Under the pieces are notes generated by a model. It was given only the letters and a program-made list of their open reading frames with translations. It was not told where the DNA came from and made no database searches. Of a stretch of 64,000 nt of DNA, positions 1 through 11,686 are shown one piece after another. This stretch comes from Gymnopus androsaceus JB14 (Eukaryota > Basidiomycota > Agaricomycetes > Agaricales > Omphalotaceae). The stretch covers positions 1 through 64,000 of the forward strand of contig ML769550.1 of assembly GCA_009733575.1 (NCBI GenBank), in the 5' to 3' direction. Both the position numbers and the translations under genes were made by a program. The stretch's first letter is position 1; every line of letters begins with the position of its first letter.

Positions 1-315
1 CCGTACTATTATCCGTAGGAGGCGAAGATATCACTCTTTCCTTCCCCTTGTTCGACGATCTTCCTCTTGAAGGATCTCTTGACATAGAGATGCTGTTCTC
101 GGTCGGAGTATGAGATACGGAAGGTATGCGAGAAGCAGACCGAACACTATTGCCACGCATACTTGGAGTAGGCGGAGCAACAACTTCGGGAATACCAGTC
201 GACGGTGGAGGTTCGTTCCTGGCTGGACCAAGGACTGAGGATCGTTTGCTATTGGGCATGGACACGGCCGGGGTGTGGAAAGACTCGACGGAACGAGCTC
301 GAGAGGCAGGAAGAC
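1..315 (-). pseudogene. Partial duplicate of the Hsp70-like gene tail
   Basis: This stretch matches positions 5234-5551 almost base for base, with a few substitutions and one 3-base indel near position 143. The matched region encodes the Ser/Pro-rich tail of the Hsp70-like gene on the minus strand. The match stops abruptly at about 315, where unrelated sequence begins, and it continues off the left edge of the window. The frame can be read across the copy, but no start or ATPase domain is seen here, so it is a fragment or the edge of a second gene copy lying to the left. Confidence 0.85.
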
Positions 316-950
316 TCGTCGTATGCTACTCTACAACACAGAAGCCTTTCTGGACCGACCCAAACCCTGTGGACAATTGTAGGTACCGCATGGCCGGGTA
401 CTAGGGGGTGGCCGAGTAGCCAGCTTCCCATAGTAAATCTCATCGGTAGGTTGAAACTTTATGCCCCAAGCAACTTTGCGGAAATTGAAGAAGAAGAAGA
501 ATCTGAGGAGCTCGATCCAGAGCATGAGACGACTTCTCTTGAAACCTTTGTCCAGGGAGAGGATCTACCTGAGGTCCTCGTTGGCAAAGTCGAACGGGGT
601 AAAATTTCAGATGAGCTAGCAGCTCTCGGATACTATGCGCGTAGCTGGAAACCGTCTAAGGGCTGGTTGCTGCAGGGCGTGTTACTTGCTACAATCCATC
701 TTTTGTGCGCGTGTGGATGTCATCCGGCAAGGATGGCGCCTCGTGCACATGTGCCATATGGACGGGAAAGCATTGGGAAAGCATCAGGCGCAACATTGCT
801 TGCAAAGTTCGGAATGACCGATCGCGATTAGTTGTGCAACAATTCTAATTGAATAAATTATAAGTTATGTAACTGTGTATGGAAAACAAGGATAGTAGGA
901 TAACATGTACTTGAACATTTTATGTGCTACCGAATGGAATCATACACTTG
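316..950 (+). other. Unassigned stretch with a possible coding fragment
   Basis: No complete gene is seen. Positions of about 440-660 on the plus strand give an acidic, protein-like reading with a run of Glu (EIEEEEESEEL) followed by a mixed segment ending in GYYARSWKPSKGW. It has no clear start, splice sites or family resemblance. It may be the remnant of an exon that was cut by the duplication boundary at 315. The last 110 bases, up to the MITE, are AT-rich and hold nothing I recognise. Confidence 0.25.
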
Positions 951-952
951 TA

Positions 953-1713
953 AGGTATGGAGCAGCCAAGCTCGGTCAAGATCACGTGCTGAAGTCACCG
1001 TGATAGTCACACGTCCGTATAAGTATAGGTAAATTATCTTGGAAATTCGACACAAAATGAACAACTGCTCTCCCTCCTTATTCTATCCATGCATCACTTC
1101 TATATATATGAAATTGCTGGAATCTAGGACCACAATAATGTATGTTGAGAGCTTGACGAGAAGATGTCAGATTAATGGAAAAACAGTTAAACTTCAGTCA
1201 ATAGTGCATCGATACAATTTATTTAGAGCTGTAACTCACAAGCTATATTCAATATGCTCTTCAGACGCGTGAAATTCCTGTGATCATAATTTGTCAGTCG
1301 CAATCTTCGTTAATTGCTGTAACTATAATGCGACATACATGTCAATCATCTGTATCAATCTTCCCCTTCTTCTTCCTTGGTAAACAGGCTTCCTTAACCT
1401 TTCTAATTCCTTTTTTGCAGCTGCCTTTGAAATTTTCAGTGCAATTTTGGAGGTATTTCTTGGCGGCGGGCATGGAATGTATGAAATCTGATTAAAACAA
1501 GCAAAAAACCGCCACTCCTCTACCAAATTCGAATTTTTGACCAAACTTTCATTGCCTGAATGATCTTTACCCTAATATATATCAATGCATGGGATGAAAT
1601 TTCTACACGTCTATTGGATGAATTACTGTAGCATTTTCTCTCAGAATTTCACCATATGTGGTCGGTCACGCTGAGTGCACGTGATCTTGACCGAGCTTGG
1701 CTGCTCCATACCT
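953..1713. mobile_element. MITE with 37-bp terminal inverted repeats and TA target sites
   Basis: The first 37 bases (953-989, starting AGGTATGGAGCAGCC) are the exact reverse complement of the last 37 (1677-1713). Both ends are bordered by TA (951-952 and 1714-1715), the target duplication typical of Tc1/mariner elements. The inside is AT-rich and contains no credible transposase, so the 761-bp element is non-autonomous and would depend on a transposase supplied elsewhere. The inverted repeats contain the palindrome CACGTG. Confidence 0.85.
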
Positions 1714-1811
1714 TATTTGCCCTTTTGGACTAGCAAACACTATCATCAACATTTTTAGTTGACTATTCTATTGAATGTGAATGTACATAGAAGGTATCAA
1801 AATAAAAGGTA

Positions 1812-3383
1812 CTAAAGACATATACACTCTAAATTATGTGGCTCAGACAGCTCTTCTGTGCCTAGATCCCAGAAACTATCAACAGATGGAATCGTTGCTT
1901 TAATGAGACGCATAAGATGGATAGAGGCCATAGAACCACTCTGCCAGATGCCGATGTTATAGAGATTCCAGTCCTTGAAGGAGCGGTTTTCAATATCAAA
2001 AGCGAACGTCTATCAAGCAATACCCGTTTAGGGATACCATCATAAGGAGGAAAGGAGTAAACTCACTGGTGGCATATGGGTGATATACAATGACAAGGAG
2101 TACAACCTTGGCAGCTTAGCTGCGAGATCGTCAAAAATTTCAATGGTCAGTTCATGAACATTGAGTCTCAAAAACTGGAGGTTTGGAGGTATGTGATTTA
2201 AGAGCCTAGTCACACCTTCCACATCGAGATAGTGTTCTCGAACAACCAGCCGTTGCAATGTCTCGGCTGACTGCTGAATGCATGACAAAAGGCCATCGAA
2301 ACCTTGTGGTAAAGCAGAAGGATAGAGTTGAAGTTGTTGTAAGCGAGAGAAGTGGTTCTCTTGGAAGGTGCTCCGAAGCCATTCACTCAAGGGCTGATGT
2401 GAGAGGGCAGCCAAATGAGGGGTGGTATCGAGCCTCAAGACAAGGATCTCTAGCTGATGACGGTGTTTGTTAAGCATATTCGAAAGACTGGATGGATCGA
2501 CTGAGAGATTCCGGGAAAACGAGGCTTGAAAGTTGAAACAAGTCAACAGAGGGAATTCACCTAGACAATTGAACATCGCGGAGAGTTCAAGTGAGGACCA
2601 TGCCCAGAAAGTGAGAGCCTGTAGTTTGGAAGAAAAACTGTTAATAAATGGCGCTAAAACCGTGATCAACGTATCCGCATCCTCTGGAATGTTTGGCTGT
2701 GATGGATTGTCAGTGAGTTCAAAAAACAATTCCTCGACCATCGGAAGGGTGGGATTGGATGTGATGATAGTGCGGAAGGAAGCAGCATGTCCCCGAAGAG
2801 AGAGTTTCTTCAAATTGGAACCAAATGAAAACCAAGATGTGTTTATAAATAATCTGAGTTTTGGTTCAGAATGCTGACTCCAGGAATGAGAATCGATGGT
2901 GAATGCCATAATATTCGACAAGCTGGGTAACGCGTTTATGAGTGCACGAGTTGCTTCCTCTTCCAGTCGAAGTGCTGGCGTAAGTTCCAGATAAAGATGA
3001 ACGGGAGAACTGCAAAATTTTGTTGACTCGATCTCTCACAGCCTTGCCAGAGGAACGGATAACGATGAGCCACTGTGGAACCCGGACCTAAAATCAGGGC
3101 TGGCAGTAAGGTATTGAACTCGTCTGCCAATGCTTGGATCACTGTGGGCGCATTTAGAGAGGATGAACAGATAAACACTAGGTTCAACTCACGCAAGCCG
3201 GGAGAGAAGCTTCATTGTACTGGGGTCGAACTTTTGTAATTCAACGCTCTTGTACCTCAATTCCATCGAGATATTGTAAAAGAAGACATTGACCCCAAGC
3301 ATGTCACGGAGCGTGATATCAGGAATGAATCGAGTAATGTGTAGCCAAATTTCGGGCGACAGGGAGGGACTTTCTCGCTCCAT
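1812..3383 (-). CDS. F-box/leucine-rich-repeat-like protein
   Basis: The N-terminus (starting MERESPSLSPEIWLHITRFI) has the layout of a fungal F-box: a Pro-containing LSPEIWLHI segment that would bind Skp1 in an SCF ubiquitin ligase. It is followed by a segment like those that follow fungal F-boxes (DPSIGRRVQYLT) and then Leu-rich repeats that would recognise a substrate. Introns: donor GTGAGT at about 3194 and acceptor CCCACAG; an apparent 30-nt intron at 3010-3039; a last intron with donor GTGAGT near 2070 and acceptor TTGATAG. The last exon ends FWDLGTEELSEPHNLECICL and then a stop. Without the 30-nt intron an in-frame TGA interrupts the gene. Family assignment is good; the substrate is unknown. 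Confidence 0.75.
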
Positions 3384-3646
3384 TGTGGATGTAGAAGGAC
3401 AACCGCAAAGCTGAGCGCTAATTATGAGCGCTGAAATCGCGTGTCTCCCCTACTGACCGCAACCATCGTGACACGCGCTCAACGTGTAGGTCTGTTCACA
3501 TTCAGAGATTGTCCAGAAACGTATCAAGAGCTTTTAGCGGTGCGCTTCTAACCAATTCATGGCTTTCTAAAATGAAGTCTAGAAGATATCTCAAGCCAAA
3601 GACGACCTCAGAAGTCGCGGTGTCACTGTCGATTAATACAACAACA
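3384..3646. other. Intergenic, no feature
   Basis: This gap lies between the start of the F-box gene and the end of the Hsp70-like gene. It would hold the F-box promoter. No TATA box, repeat or RNA gene stands out. Confidence 0.5.
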
Positions 3647-6600
3647 CTAATGTACATATACATCTAGTTTGCGCAACATAATTTGAGAACACCGTATCGA
3701 ACGAAGCTCTAAGTATTTCCAAAGTGTACCATAATGAACCCAGTCCGTTCCACTTACTTGCCCTTCTTCTTCTTCCGCCACCACCACCTTTGCCTTCTTC
3801 TTCTTGCCACCTGCATTCGCTGCCTGCTCTTCTTTCTCTTCTTCCTTCTCCTCCGCTTCACCTGCATTACCATTTGCATCAGCTCCGTTCAATCCTTCAC
3901 CTGGTGTGGGAGGTGCAGGGTCAACCATAGTCCAAGCACCTGCCTCTCCGCCAGCTTCTTCCTGTGCTGCTGGTTCGGATGCCGCTGCTTCCGTCGTGGT
4001 TTCTGCGGATGGTTCAAGTGCCGCTTCATCATTGTTGGTTTCCGCGGACGGTTCAGGTGCCGTTTCTTCATTGTTGTTTCTGCAGCTGGTTCAGGTTCAG
4101 CTGCTTCCGCGGCCAGCTCAGCAGGTATCTTCCACAGCTGGAGGTTCAGCAGCATCAACCGAAGGCTCAGCAATCGCTTCCAGAGAAGATGCTTCAACAA
4201 GAGGATCTAAAGATGTCGCCGGTTCGATATTCTCCTCTGCATGTTCTTCCCATTGGATAGGTTCCGGCTCCGGTGCTACCGAGGTCGATGGAAGCTCAGG
4301 AGCCTCTAGCCTTGGAGACGAGGGTGGAATAGGCGTTGCGGCCTGGGGAGTAGCTGCTTTAGAAGCATTTTTCGAAGCTGCCTTGGACGCTGCCTTGGAC
4401 GTGGCTGGTTTTGGCGTACCCCATGGTGACTTTGAAGACAGCGCCGGGGCGGGAGCTGAAGGAGTAGGTGTCGTCGTCTCTGCTGGAGGTGTCGCTGGGT
4501 GCGGAGAAGATGGTACTTTCGGAGATTTTTTCGCTGGATAATGATTTTCGGTGACATGGCATTTCGGAGGACGCGACTTTAGAGGATTTGTGCGACTTGC
4601 CTCCAGATGAAGCTGTACCGAGAAGGTCCGCGAGACTGTTTGTGTTCGATGAAGCCGACTCTGGTGCTGAGAGTAAATCGGAGAATTCCTCCGAGGCAAG
4701 CAAAGGTTCACTGGACAGTGAGAGCAAGCCATTGGATTCGATAGGCTGCGTATTCGAATCAAGGCTCATTTCTGGCAAAGTAATTGGCGAGATGACCACA
4801 GATGGTGCTCGGTTGGACAGTGGAGGCCGGTGTGGGGATAGTGCTGTGTCGATTCTGAGATTTGCAGCTCCCAGATCAGCGCCAGTTGCTTCTCCTGCGC
4901 TGGTGAAAGATGGCCATGCCCCCGTTTCACCGAATGTCTCCATAGTAGCAGGAGGGACAGGCTGTTCGAAAGTCTCTACTTCTGCAGCGCCGCTTTCAAA
5001 TGAACCTGGCATCTCTATCGTCGATGCTGACACTTCTTCGGTGTCCTGCGGAGGAATTGGCGATTGCAAAATGTCCCTCAGCTCTTGCGTTATAGGGGAT
5101 GATAACGGAGTGGTCTCTTTCGACTTGAGTGATTCGGCTATTGATCTGGCTGCAGGTGACACAGCGCCCCATACGGATGAGAGCGTGTCTCCGATCTTCG
5201 ATACTGAGTTCCGAGTACTAGTGCTCGCTGTAGCCGTACTATTATCCGTAGGAGGCGAAGATATCACTCTTTCCTTCCCCTTGTTCGACGATCTTCCTCT
5301 TGAAGGATCTCTTGACATGGAGATGCCATTCTCAGTCGGAGTATGAGATACGGAAGGTATGCGAGAAGTAGTGGACCGAACACTGTTGCCACGCATACTT
5401 GGAGTAGGCGGAGCAACAACTTCGGGAATACCAGTCGACGGTGGAGGTTCGTTCCTGGCTGGACCAAGGACTGAGGATCGTTTGCTATTGGGCATGGACA
5501 CGGCCGGGGTGTGGAAAGACTCGACGGAACGAGCTCGAGAGGCAGGAAGACTCTTATCCACCCGAGAGTGAGCGGGAGTAGTCATGTCATCTTCTGGAAT
5601 ACCATCTGGCTCGTCCTCATCTAGTCGGTGTCCGCGTTCGTTGTAGATGATGGATGCTGGACCACTAAGCAACCAAGGTTAATTTCATTGCACAGCAAGC
5701 TAGCGATTTCAGCAGGAACTCACTATTTTGTTACACCCTGGCATTGAAAAATGAAGGATGAGAAGGCGGAAAACGCAAGAGAAGTGCACGTACATTATCC
5801 ACCCACTTTATCCGCGCTTTGAATTCTGTTAACCCGAAATGAATCTCGACAGAGAACACAATGTTCCAGTACACTCTTCCATGCTTTCCCGTCTTTGGTT
5901 CGGCACTACTACTGAGCGGAGATAGATCCGCGCGTACAAGGCAAAGAGTAGAGAAATGTTCTGTAGATTTCATAGTCAGTAAACTCAGAAGGGACCTGTT
6001 ATCGAAGATATGCATTACCAGCTTCCCTCATAATCCATTTTGGGACAGTGTTCCCTCCCCTGTAACACCATATTTCGACCTCAAAGACAGAGAGCAATGA
6101 TAAACTGGTCAACTCTGTGCAGTACTTCCGCGTGAACACAGTTGATTCCTTGATTTTTACGCTCTGATACAATTTGTCAAAAAAGTTACGCATGGACCTC
6201 AAGAACCATTCACTCACCCTCGCCAAGATACAGTCAAATGCATCAGGCAGAAGCCGAGGACCAGAAGGTAGCTCGCAAAGTCTATCTTTCCGCTGGACAT
6301 GTTCAGGATCTTCAGCATCGAATTTCCGAAGGTACTCCACGCCGTACATGAACTTGGACATGCGAGCAGAGACGTGGTGATCACAATAGAAGCCTATTGC
6401 GCCATCTGCGACGGCTTTCGAACTGAGACGATAATCAATCCAAAGAGAAAGGTCCAGAGAGTTGGACAAACTCACGTTTGAGTATCCGGACGGCTTACAG
6501 CGATATTCAGCCTCTCTTGCAGCTGGCCAAACAGCCACGCGCTGTTGGCGTATCCACCGACGAGGAAGACTGACTGAGGATACCAGTGTTCAATTCATGA

Positions 6601-8076
6601 ATGTGACTAGCAACTACGACAAGAAGCTAACCTTTATCATGCCTGACGAAGCTTGGACTTGGGCTTTGATGGCATGAACAGCAGCTGTAATCTCGAGTGA
6701 GTGACAGATATCTCGTGGTTGTAGAGCAACTTACCTTGAATCGATGGCTCAAATAGCTCTGCAACTTCTGTACTAGCTCAACAAAGATTAGTTTTGTTCA
6801 AGGCGAGAAGTAGACCTCTTTACCCAGAAAGTCTCAACTGTCCGTTCCTGATTCCGACTGAGAGATCCTTGTCGAGAGGAGAACCAAAAAGAATGAACTG
6901 AGGGTCTCTTTGGTCACGGAATAACCGCTTGGTGGTTTCGTCAAAGCGTTTGGTAATGTGGTCTACAGCGTCCGATGTTCCGTACTTTGAGTTTTTGAGT
7001 TTCTCTAGATACATAATCGTCAGAAAAAAAGACAAAGCGCAGTTTATCCACGTACCTCGGAACAATTCTCGAGCGCGCCTGCTCACGAACACTGATCCCG
7101 CGAATACACCTGTACACGAAATTTAGCTCCAACGCACGCCGCAAGTCGAAACAGAAAGATATTCACAATCTGGAGGTGCTACTTCCTCAATAACCAACGG
7201 GGATTGAGAACGAATCGTGTAGGAGCTAATATCGAGGGTTCCACCTCCAGCGTCTAGTACCAAAAATCCAGATCTCGCAGAGCCCTAAGTAATCACTCAG
7301 TACAAACACTTGAACACCACCGCAAATCAGCTCACAGAAAGCACATCATCCGCCAAACCGTTCAACACACACGCATGCAGACTCGCTTCGCCTTCAGTCA
7401 CGAACCGAATTCGCGCCTTTCCTTCGTCCGTGTCGGGAATCAAGCCGCCGTATACGGCTGCACGACGCATTTTGGTTTGCTGCGCTCCTTCCCATCCATT
7501 AGGATGTGACAGAACGAATTGGATATCATGTTCCACGGCTTTCCAAAGAGAGGCACCATTGGCATGGAGTGTCTCTGATGAAGTTGCGAGTGCAGAGAAA
7601 TAGGTAGGTAAGAAAGTCGCCAAAGACATCCACTGCGCTTTTACGGTAAGGCAGAGGACCTAACCGCATGCCGTTAAAGTCCAACTTCATCGTGCGGGGA
7701 CGAAGCCGTAGCTTGAATCTAATGACCAAAAAGAAGCTCAAATTCAAATCCAAGAAAAAAAAAACATGGTACGCACAATTCGACTTTTATCCAACCTTCA
7801 TCTTCTGCCAACGAAAGCATTGAAGGAGTATCAGCTTCAGCACCAGCGGCCATCATCTTTCCTTCGCGGTCATAGTACATAATCGTTGGTATTTTCGAAT
7901 TGCCTGCGACATGCTCTTGACCGGGAAAACGAGTGACGCCATGTATCTTTGGTACTTCGTTTGGCTCTAATATGGCATAGGAGACTCCAGAGAACGTCGT
8001 GCCAACATCCAACGCAAGCACAAGTGATCGTGTTGTACCAGAATATGGTTTCCGCGTGGCTGAGGAAGACTTCATG
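3647..8076 (-). CDS. Hsp70-like (HSPA12-type) ATPase with long low-complexity tail
   Basis: The start (MKSSSATRKPY) is followed by the Hsp70/actin phosphate-1 motif LALDVGTTFSGVSYAIL. Later exons give LSHPNGWEGAQQTKMRRAAV, FVTEGEASLH and the phosphate-2 motif VLDAGGGTLDIS, all typical of the expanded Hsp70-like family of basidiomycetes. The ATPase domain ends IHFGLTEFKARIKWVDN, then a 14-nt exon, then GPASIIYNERG, which opens directly into about 600 residues rich in Ser, Pro, Ala and Glu and ending in KKKKAK/EEEE runs. Chaperone-like ATP binding is expected; the tail's role is unknown. The tail needs frame changes near 4555, 4120 and 4070. The stop is uncertain: a GTAAGT donor at about 3757 suggests one more exon. 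Confidence 0.8.
3990..4110 (-). repeat. Degenerate minisatellite in the Hsp70-like tail
   Basis: About three imperfect units of roughly 42-48 bp are arranged head to tail. Each contains a GGTTTC-(T/C)GCGGA-(T/C)GGTTCA-like block on the plus strand. In the coding direction they encode repeats around EPSAET followed by Asn/Thr/Glu/Ala. Slippage here could explain the paired frame changes on either side. Confidence 0.6.
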
Positions 8077-8378
8077 CTGCGATTAAGAGGGGGCAGCAAG
8101 ATAGAGAGGGATTAAGATAGGATAACAGATAATGGTCGTGGGCAAGGATCATAAAGGATGCTCGTCGTTGCGGAGCAGCAAAAGCAAAGTCAGCCCAGCA
8201 AGGACGTATGCAGGTAATTGACTTGGGGACGCGTGCTTGCCACACTATAGAAGGAATGCTTGGACAACGAGGCAGCCTCGTGTTTGACCCTCTTTTTCCA
8301 GAAAGCTTCATATCAGAGACTAATTGTACGTATCTATCTTGTCTGTGACTCTGCGTTAATTATCGTTTTTTGCGGTTC
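8077..8378. promoter_or_regulatory. Divergent intergenic region
   Basis: The 302 bases separate the minus-strand start of the Hsp70-like gene (8076) from the plus-strand start of the coiled-coil gene (8379), so they should carry both promoters. No clear TATA box or repeated motif was seen. Confidence 0.45.
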
Positions 8379-9854
8379 ATGCTGCCCGCCAACTTCAGAG
8401 ATCTCGCTACTGCGACTGTCGAATTCTTTGCTCTCCGCACCCCCAACAACACTCCTGCTCATCCTGCTCGGGAACTAGACGAAGTCCGAAACCAACTCAC
8501 GCCTGTCCACGACCCTGTCTCCCGACTGACACGGGAGTGCGCCTGGTTACGTCAACGTCTAGACGAAGCGGACCGTCGGCAAAGTGGTTGCACTTGTCAG
8601 GCCTCTGCATTGGCCTTGCACCATCCACCATCAATGAGAAGAGATATCGATGAGACGAGACGAGAGCTTGCGCGCACCCATGCCGAGCTGAACAAGCTCC
8701 AGGAGCGGTGTAAAATGCTCGAAAAGACATTGTTCGAGACTAGAGAGATATTGAAGGCCAGAGACGAGGAACTAGAGAAACTAAAAGGATCCACAAACGA
8801 GGACGATGGTGACGATCGGGATGAAGAGCGGTCGCAGGAGGAGGAGGATCATCCGGGGTCGATCCTAGACGAGAGTCGAGCACTATCAAAGACCACAGAG
8901 GTCTTCCTTACTCGCACCGACACCTGGTCAGGCGCACAAGTCCTTCAAGCAATCCACGATCTCAACTCCGAGATCCTCCAGTTCTCAGCAGCAGCCACGG
9001 ATCTCTGCACATTCGGAAAGAACGTGTCGTCCTCCAAAGCGGCCGTTCAAGCTACGCAGGATACAGCCTCGAGGCTAGGACCGAGTGTAGCACGCATACT
9101 CTCTGGAAGAGATCACTCGCAGGATCCTATCCTCGTCCAACTAGTTCTCCAAGGCTGCATCTCCACCTGCATAGCTCGGGCTTTATCCGTCTTTTGCATG
9201 GGTTTCCCCACTAAAGCCGACGCTGTCTTGACACAGATCTACTCACATATGTATGCCGCAGGTGAGATTCAGCTCGACGTTCAATAGCTTTGCCATACCT
9301 CGATCCTGAAAAACCATTCGTTCGTTCGTTCGTTAGAGCCACAACCTACATCTTCGAAATGGAGAGCATTAACCCACAAACACATCCATACGATGTACCC
9401 ATACTTGAGCGACTACTCGTCGAACGAGCTCGCAGAGACAATGTACAGATGGACCGCAGACATCTTGGTTGTTGCGGGGTGTCAGGGACATGGGAAAGGT
9501 TCTCTTGCGTCTCGAGAAGGCCTCAAAGCACGATTCGGGGAGCAGGTACGTCGGATAACAAAGACAGCTTGCAAGCTAGCGCAAGTGACAAAGGAGGAGA
9601 TCATGTCAACTTGCTTTGAGATTATTGCGATAGAGCATGGAGATAGCTTTGATTCCCGACGAATGTTTGATTCGTTTGGCGAGTATGGGGCATCGAGAGG
9701 GGCCGTAATCACCACCACGGAGCTGGGTCTGCGGTGTAAAACTAGAAAGAATGGACATGTAACGGGAACGGAGGATTCTACGACTGAGACACAGATGCTG
9801 ATGCCACCCAAGGTGGTGCTCGATTCTGTATTGGACTTTGTCGACCCCAGATAA
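8379..9854 (+). CDS. Conserved fungal coiled-coil protein of unknown function
   Basis: The ATG at 8379 opens a reading frame with a long heptad-rich segment (about residues 80-150, including ELNKLQERCKMLEKTLFETR), an acidic linker (NEDDGDDRDEERSQEEED) and a helical domain (SGAQVLQAIHDLNSEILQFS). One intron, donor GTGAGA at about 9263 and acceptor CGTTAG at about 9338, joins MYAAG to EPQPTSSKWRALTHKHIH and then MYPYLSDYS. The gene ends VLDSVLDFVDPR. No catalytic motif is visible. It looks intact and resembles hypothetical proteins common in Agaricomycetes, but I cannot assign a role. Confidence 0.75.
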
Positions 9855-9982
9855 CGATACCTTGTAGACGGAGACGTGCTGTTGTATATTGTGTATTTAT
9901 TAGCAGTTAATGTACGAGCGCAAGGCGAATTTAGATGAAAAATAACTCGGGATTACAGGAAGTACAAAAAAAAAGTAAAATA

Positions 9983-11582
9983 CTACAGGTAAAGGCCCTC
10001 TGGGGTACCTTCGTTCTTCCTGTATAGCACCTAGATGTATCAAATCAGTATAGAGCAATGAAAGGTCCAAAAATCATAACAGACCTTTTCCCTTGCAGCA
10101 GTGAAATCAACCTTGGTAACCCTCATTCGTCTCTCTCTTAAGGCAAGCAGCCCAGCTTCCGTACACACTGCTTTGATATCCGCACCAGAAAGGTCATCCT
10201 TGGTCATCACAAACTCCTCAAGATCCACATCTTCAGACAAGCTCATACGCGACGTATGAAGCCTACAATTCACGGTTAGTAAGCAGAGACGATGCGAACG
10301 CAAGAACACGTACTTGAAGATGTGTCTCTTGGTCTTCACGTCAGGAAGAGGGAACTCGATTTTACGGTCGATACGTCCCGGACGAATAAGAGCAGGGTCC
10401 AACGTTTCAATCTTGTTTGTGGCCATGATGACTTTTACGTCTCCGCGGGTGTCGAAACCATCCAGTTGGTTCAAGAGCTCCAACATGGTTCGTTGAATTT
10501 CACGTTCTCCACCGGACGTAGAATCGTATCTAGACACAATATTTAGCACGACAAGTTGAAAGATGAGAGAGAAAACATACCGTTTCGTTCCAATCGCGTC
10601 GATCTCGTCAATGAAAATGATACTAGGCGCGTGGTCTTCTGCCACACGGAACAGCTCACGAACGAGCTTGGGACCATCTCCAAGGTATTTCTGGATGAGC
10701 TCGGAACCGACAATTCGCAAAAAGGTGGCAGAGGTTTGATTGGCGACGGCTTTTGCGAGAAGAGTCTTTCCGGTACCTGGTACACCGTAGAGAATGACAC
10801 CTTTGGGAGGTTTGATTCCCATTTCTTCGTACAGTTCAGGATGTGTAAGAGGTAGCTCGACAGATTCCTAGACCAAGGTTAGCAACATCAGGAAGATTAA
10901 GCATCGCACACCCACCTTGATTTCTTGTATCTGAGCCTCAAGACCACCAATATCCGCATAGCTCTCTGTTGGCGCCTTGTCTAGCTTCATGACACTGACC
11001 ATCGGGTCTGTGTCATCCTGCAAAACACCAACGATGGACTGTGTTTTGTGATGAAGCAAGACCGGGCAGCCAGGCTCTAGCAGATCCTTGTCGACATAAC
11101 TCATAATAGAGACATAGAACTCGGGACCAGACGCAGTGCTGATAATAGCATGGTCATCGTCGATGATTTCCTCCATAGTGCCTACGGCCATCGGACTTCC
11201 TCGAAGATCGTCGACCTTTGAGCGATCTTCCTCGTTCTTCTCCTCGCGTGAAGACTCTGGCTTGAGACGCTCCTGGTTCTGGATGAACTCTTCCTCGAGC
11301 AGCAGGTAATCCTTTATACGTTCTTGCTTGTATAGACGAAGTCGACAGCGAGTAGTAGGATAGACCGGGGGAAGCTTGGAGGAAGCAGAAGGACCTCTTC
11401 GCTTCTTCTTTCCGACTCGCGTAGGAAGAGGGGGTTCCCATTTCTTTTTCTGCTGCTCCTTCTTGTCCTTGTCGTTTGGCTGATTCCCCTGACCGCCTGG
11501 AGGCGTTAATCCTGATGCAGCGTTACCCTGTTGAATGATAAATAACTTGTAGTAGTGTGTATAAAGAAATAATACAGACCAT
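9983..11582 (-). CDS. RPT2: 26S proteasome regulatory AAA+ ATPase subunit Rpt2
   Basis: Rpt2 is one of six ATPases in the proteasome base ring; it unfolds substrates and opens the 20S gate. Seen in order: N-terminus MGNAASG, a myristoylation-type start; a Lys-rich stretch; an OB-fold region; Walker A GVPGTGKT; Walker [15 protein letters not shown]; the second region of homology around [15 protein letters not shown]; and C-terminal EGTPEGLYL, whose last three residues fit the gate-opening HbYX-type tail. Introns were placed at ATG|GTCTGT, after QIQEIK, after GTKR, after RHIFK and before VLYRKNEGT. Exon 1 is only the ATG; the Gly to be myristoylated lies in exon 2. Identification is secure from motif order and length. 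Confidence 0.95.
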
Positions 11583-11686
11583 GATGAAGATGAAAGTTTG
11601 AGAAAAGACGTGAAGCGACGCGCGTCGATCCTGGGAAAATTAGACTGTGTGCCAGCTCGAGCGCTTGCTTGCTTCATCACTCCGCC
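11583..11686. promoter_or_regulatory. Short divergent promoter, RPT2 / YIPF6-like gene
   Basis: Only 104 bases separate the two divergent start codons (11582 minus, 11687 plus). Both 5' leaders and promoters must fit in or overlap this space, so the two genes may be co-regulated. No TATA box is evident. Confidence 0.5.

Noticed and set aside
3734..4541. Long plus-strand open frames rich in Ser, Ala and Gly
   Set aside because: They are antisense shadows of the Glu/Ala/Pro-rich tail of the Hsp70-like gene, which is joined by splicing to a recognisable domain on the minus strand.
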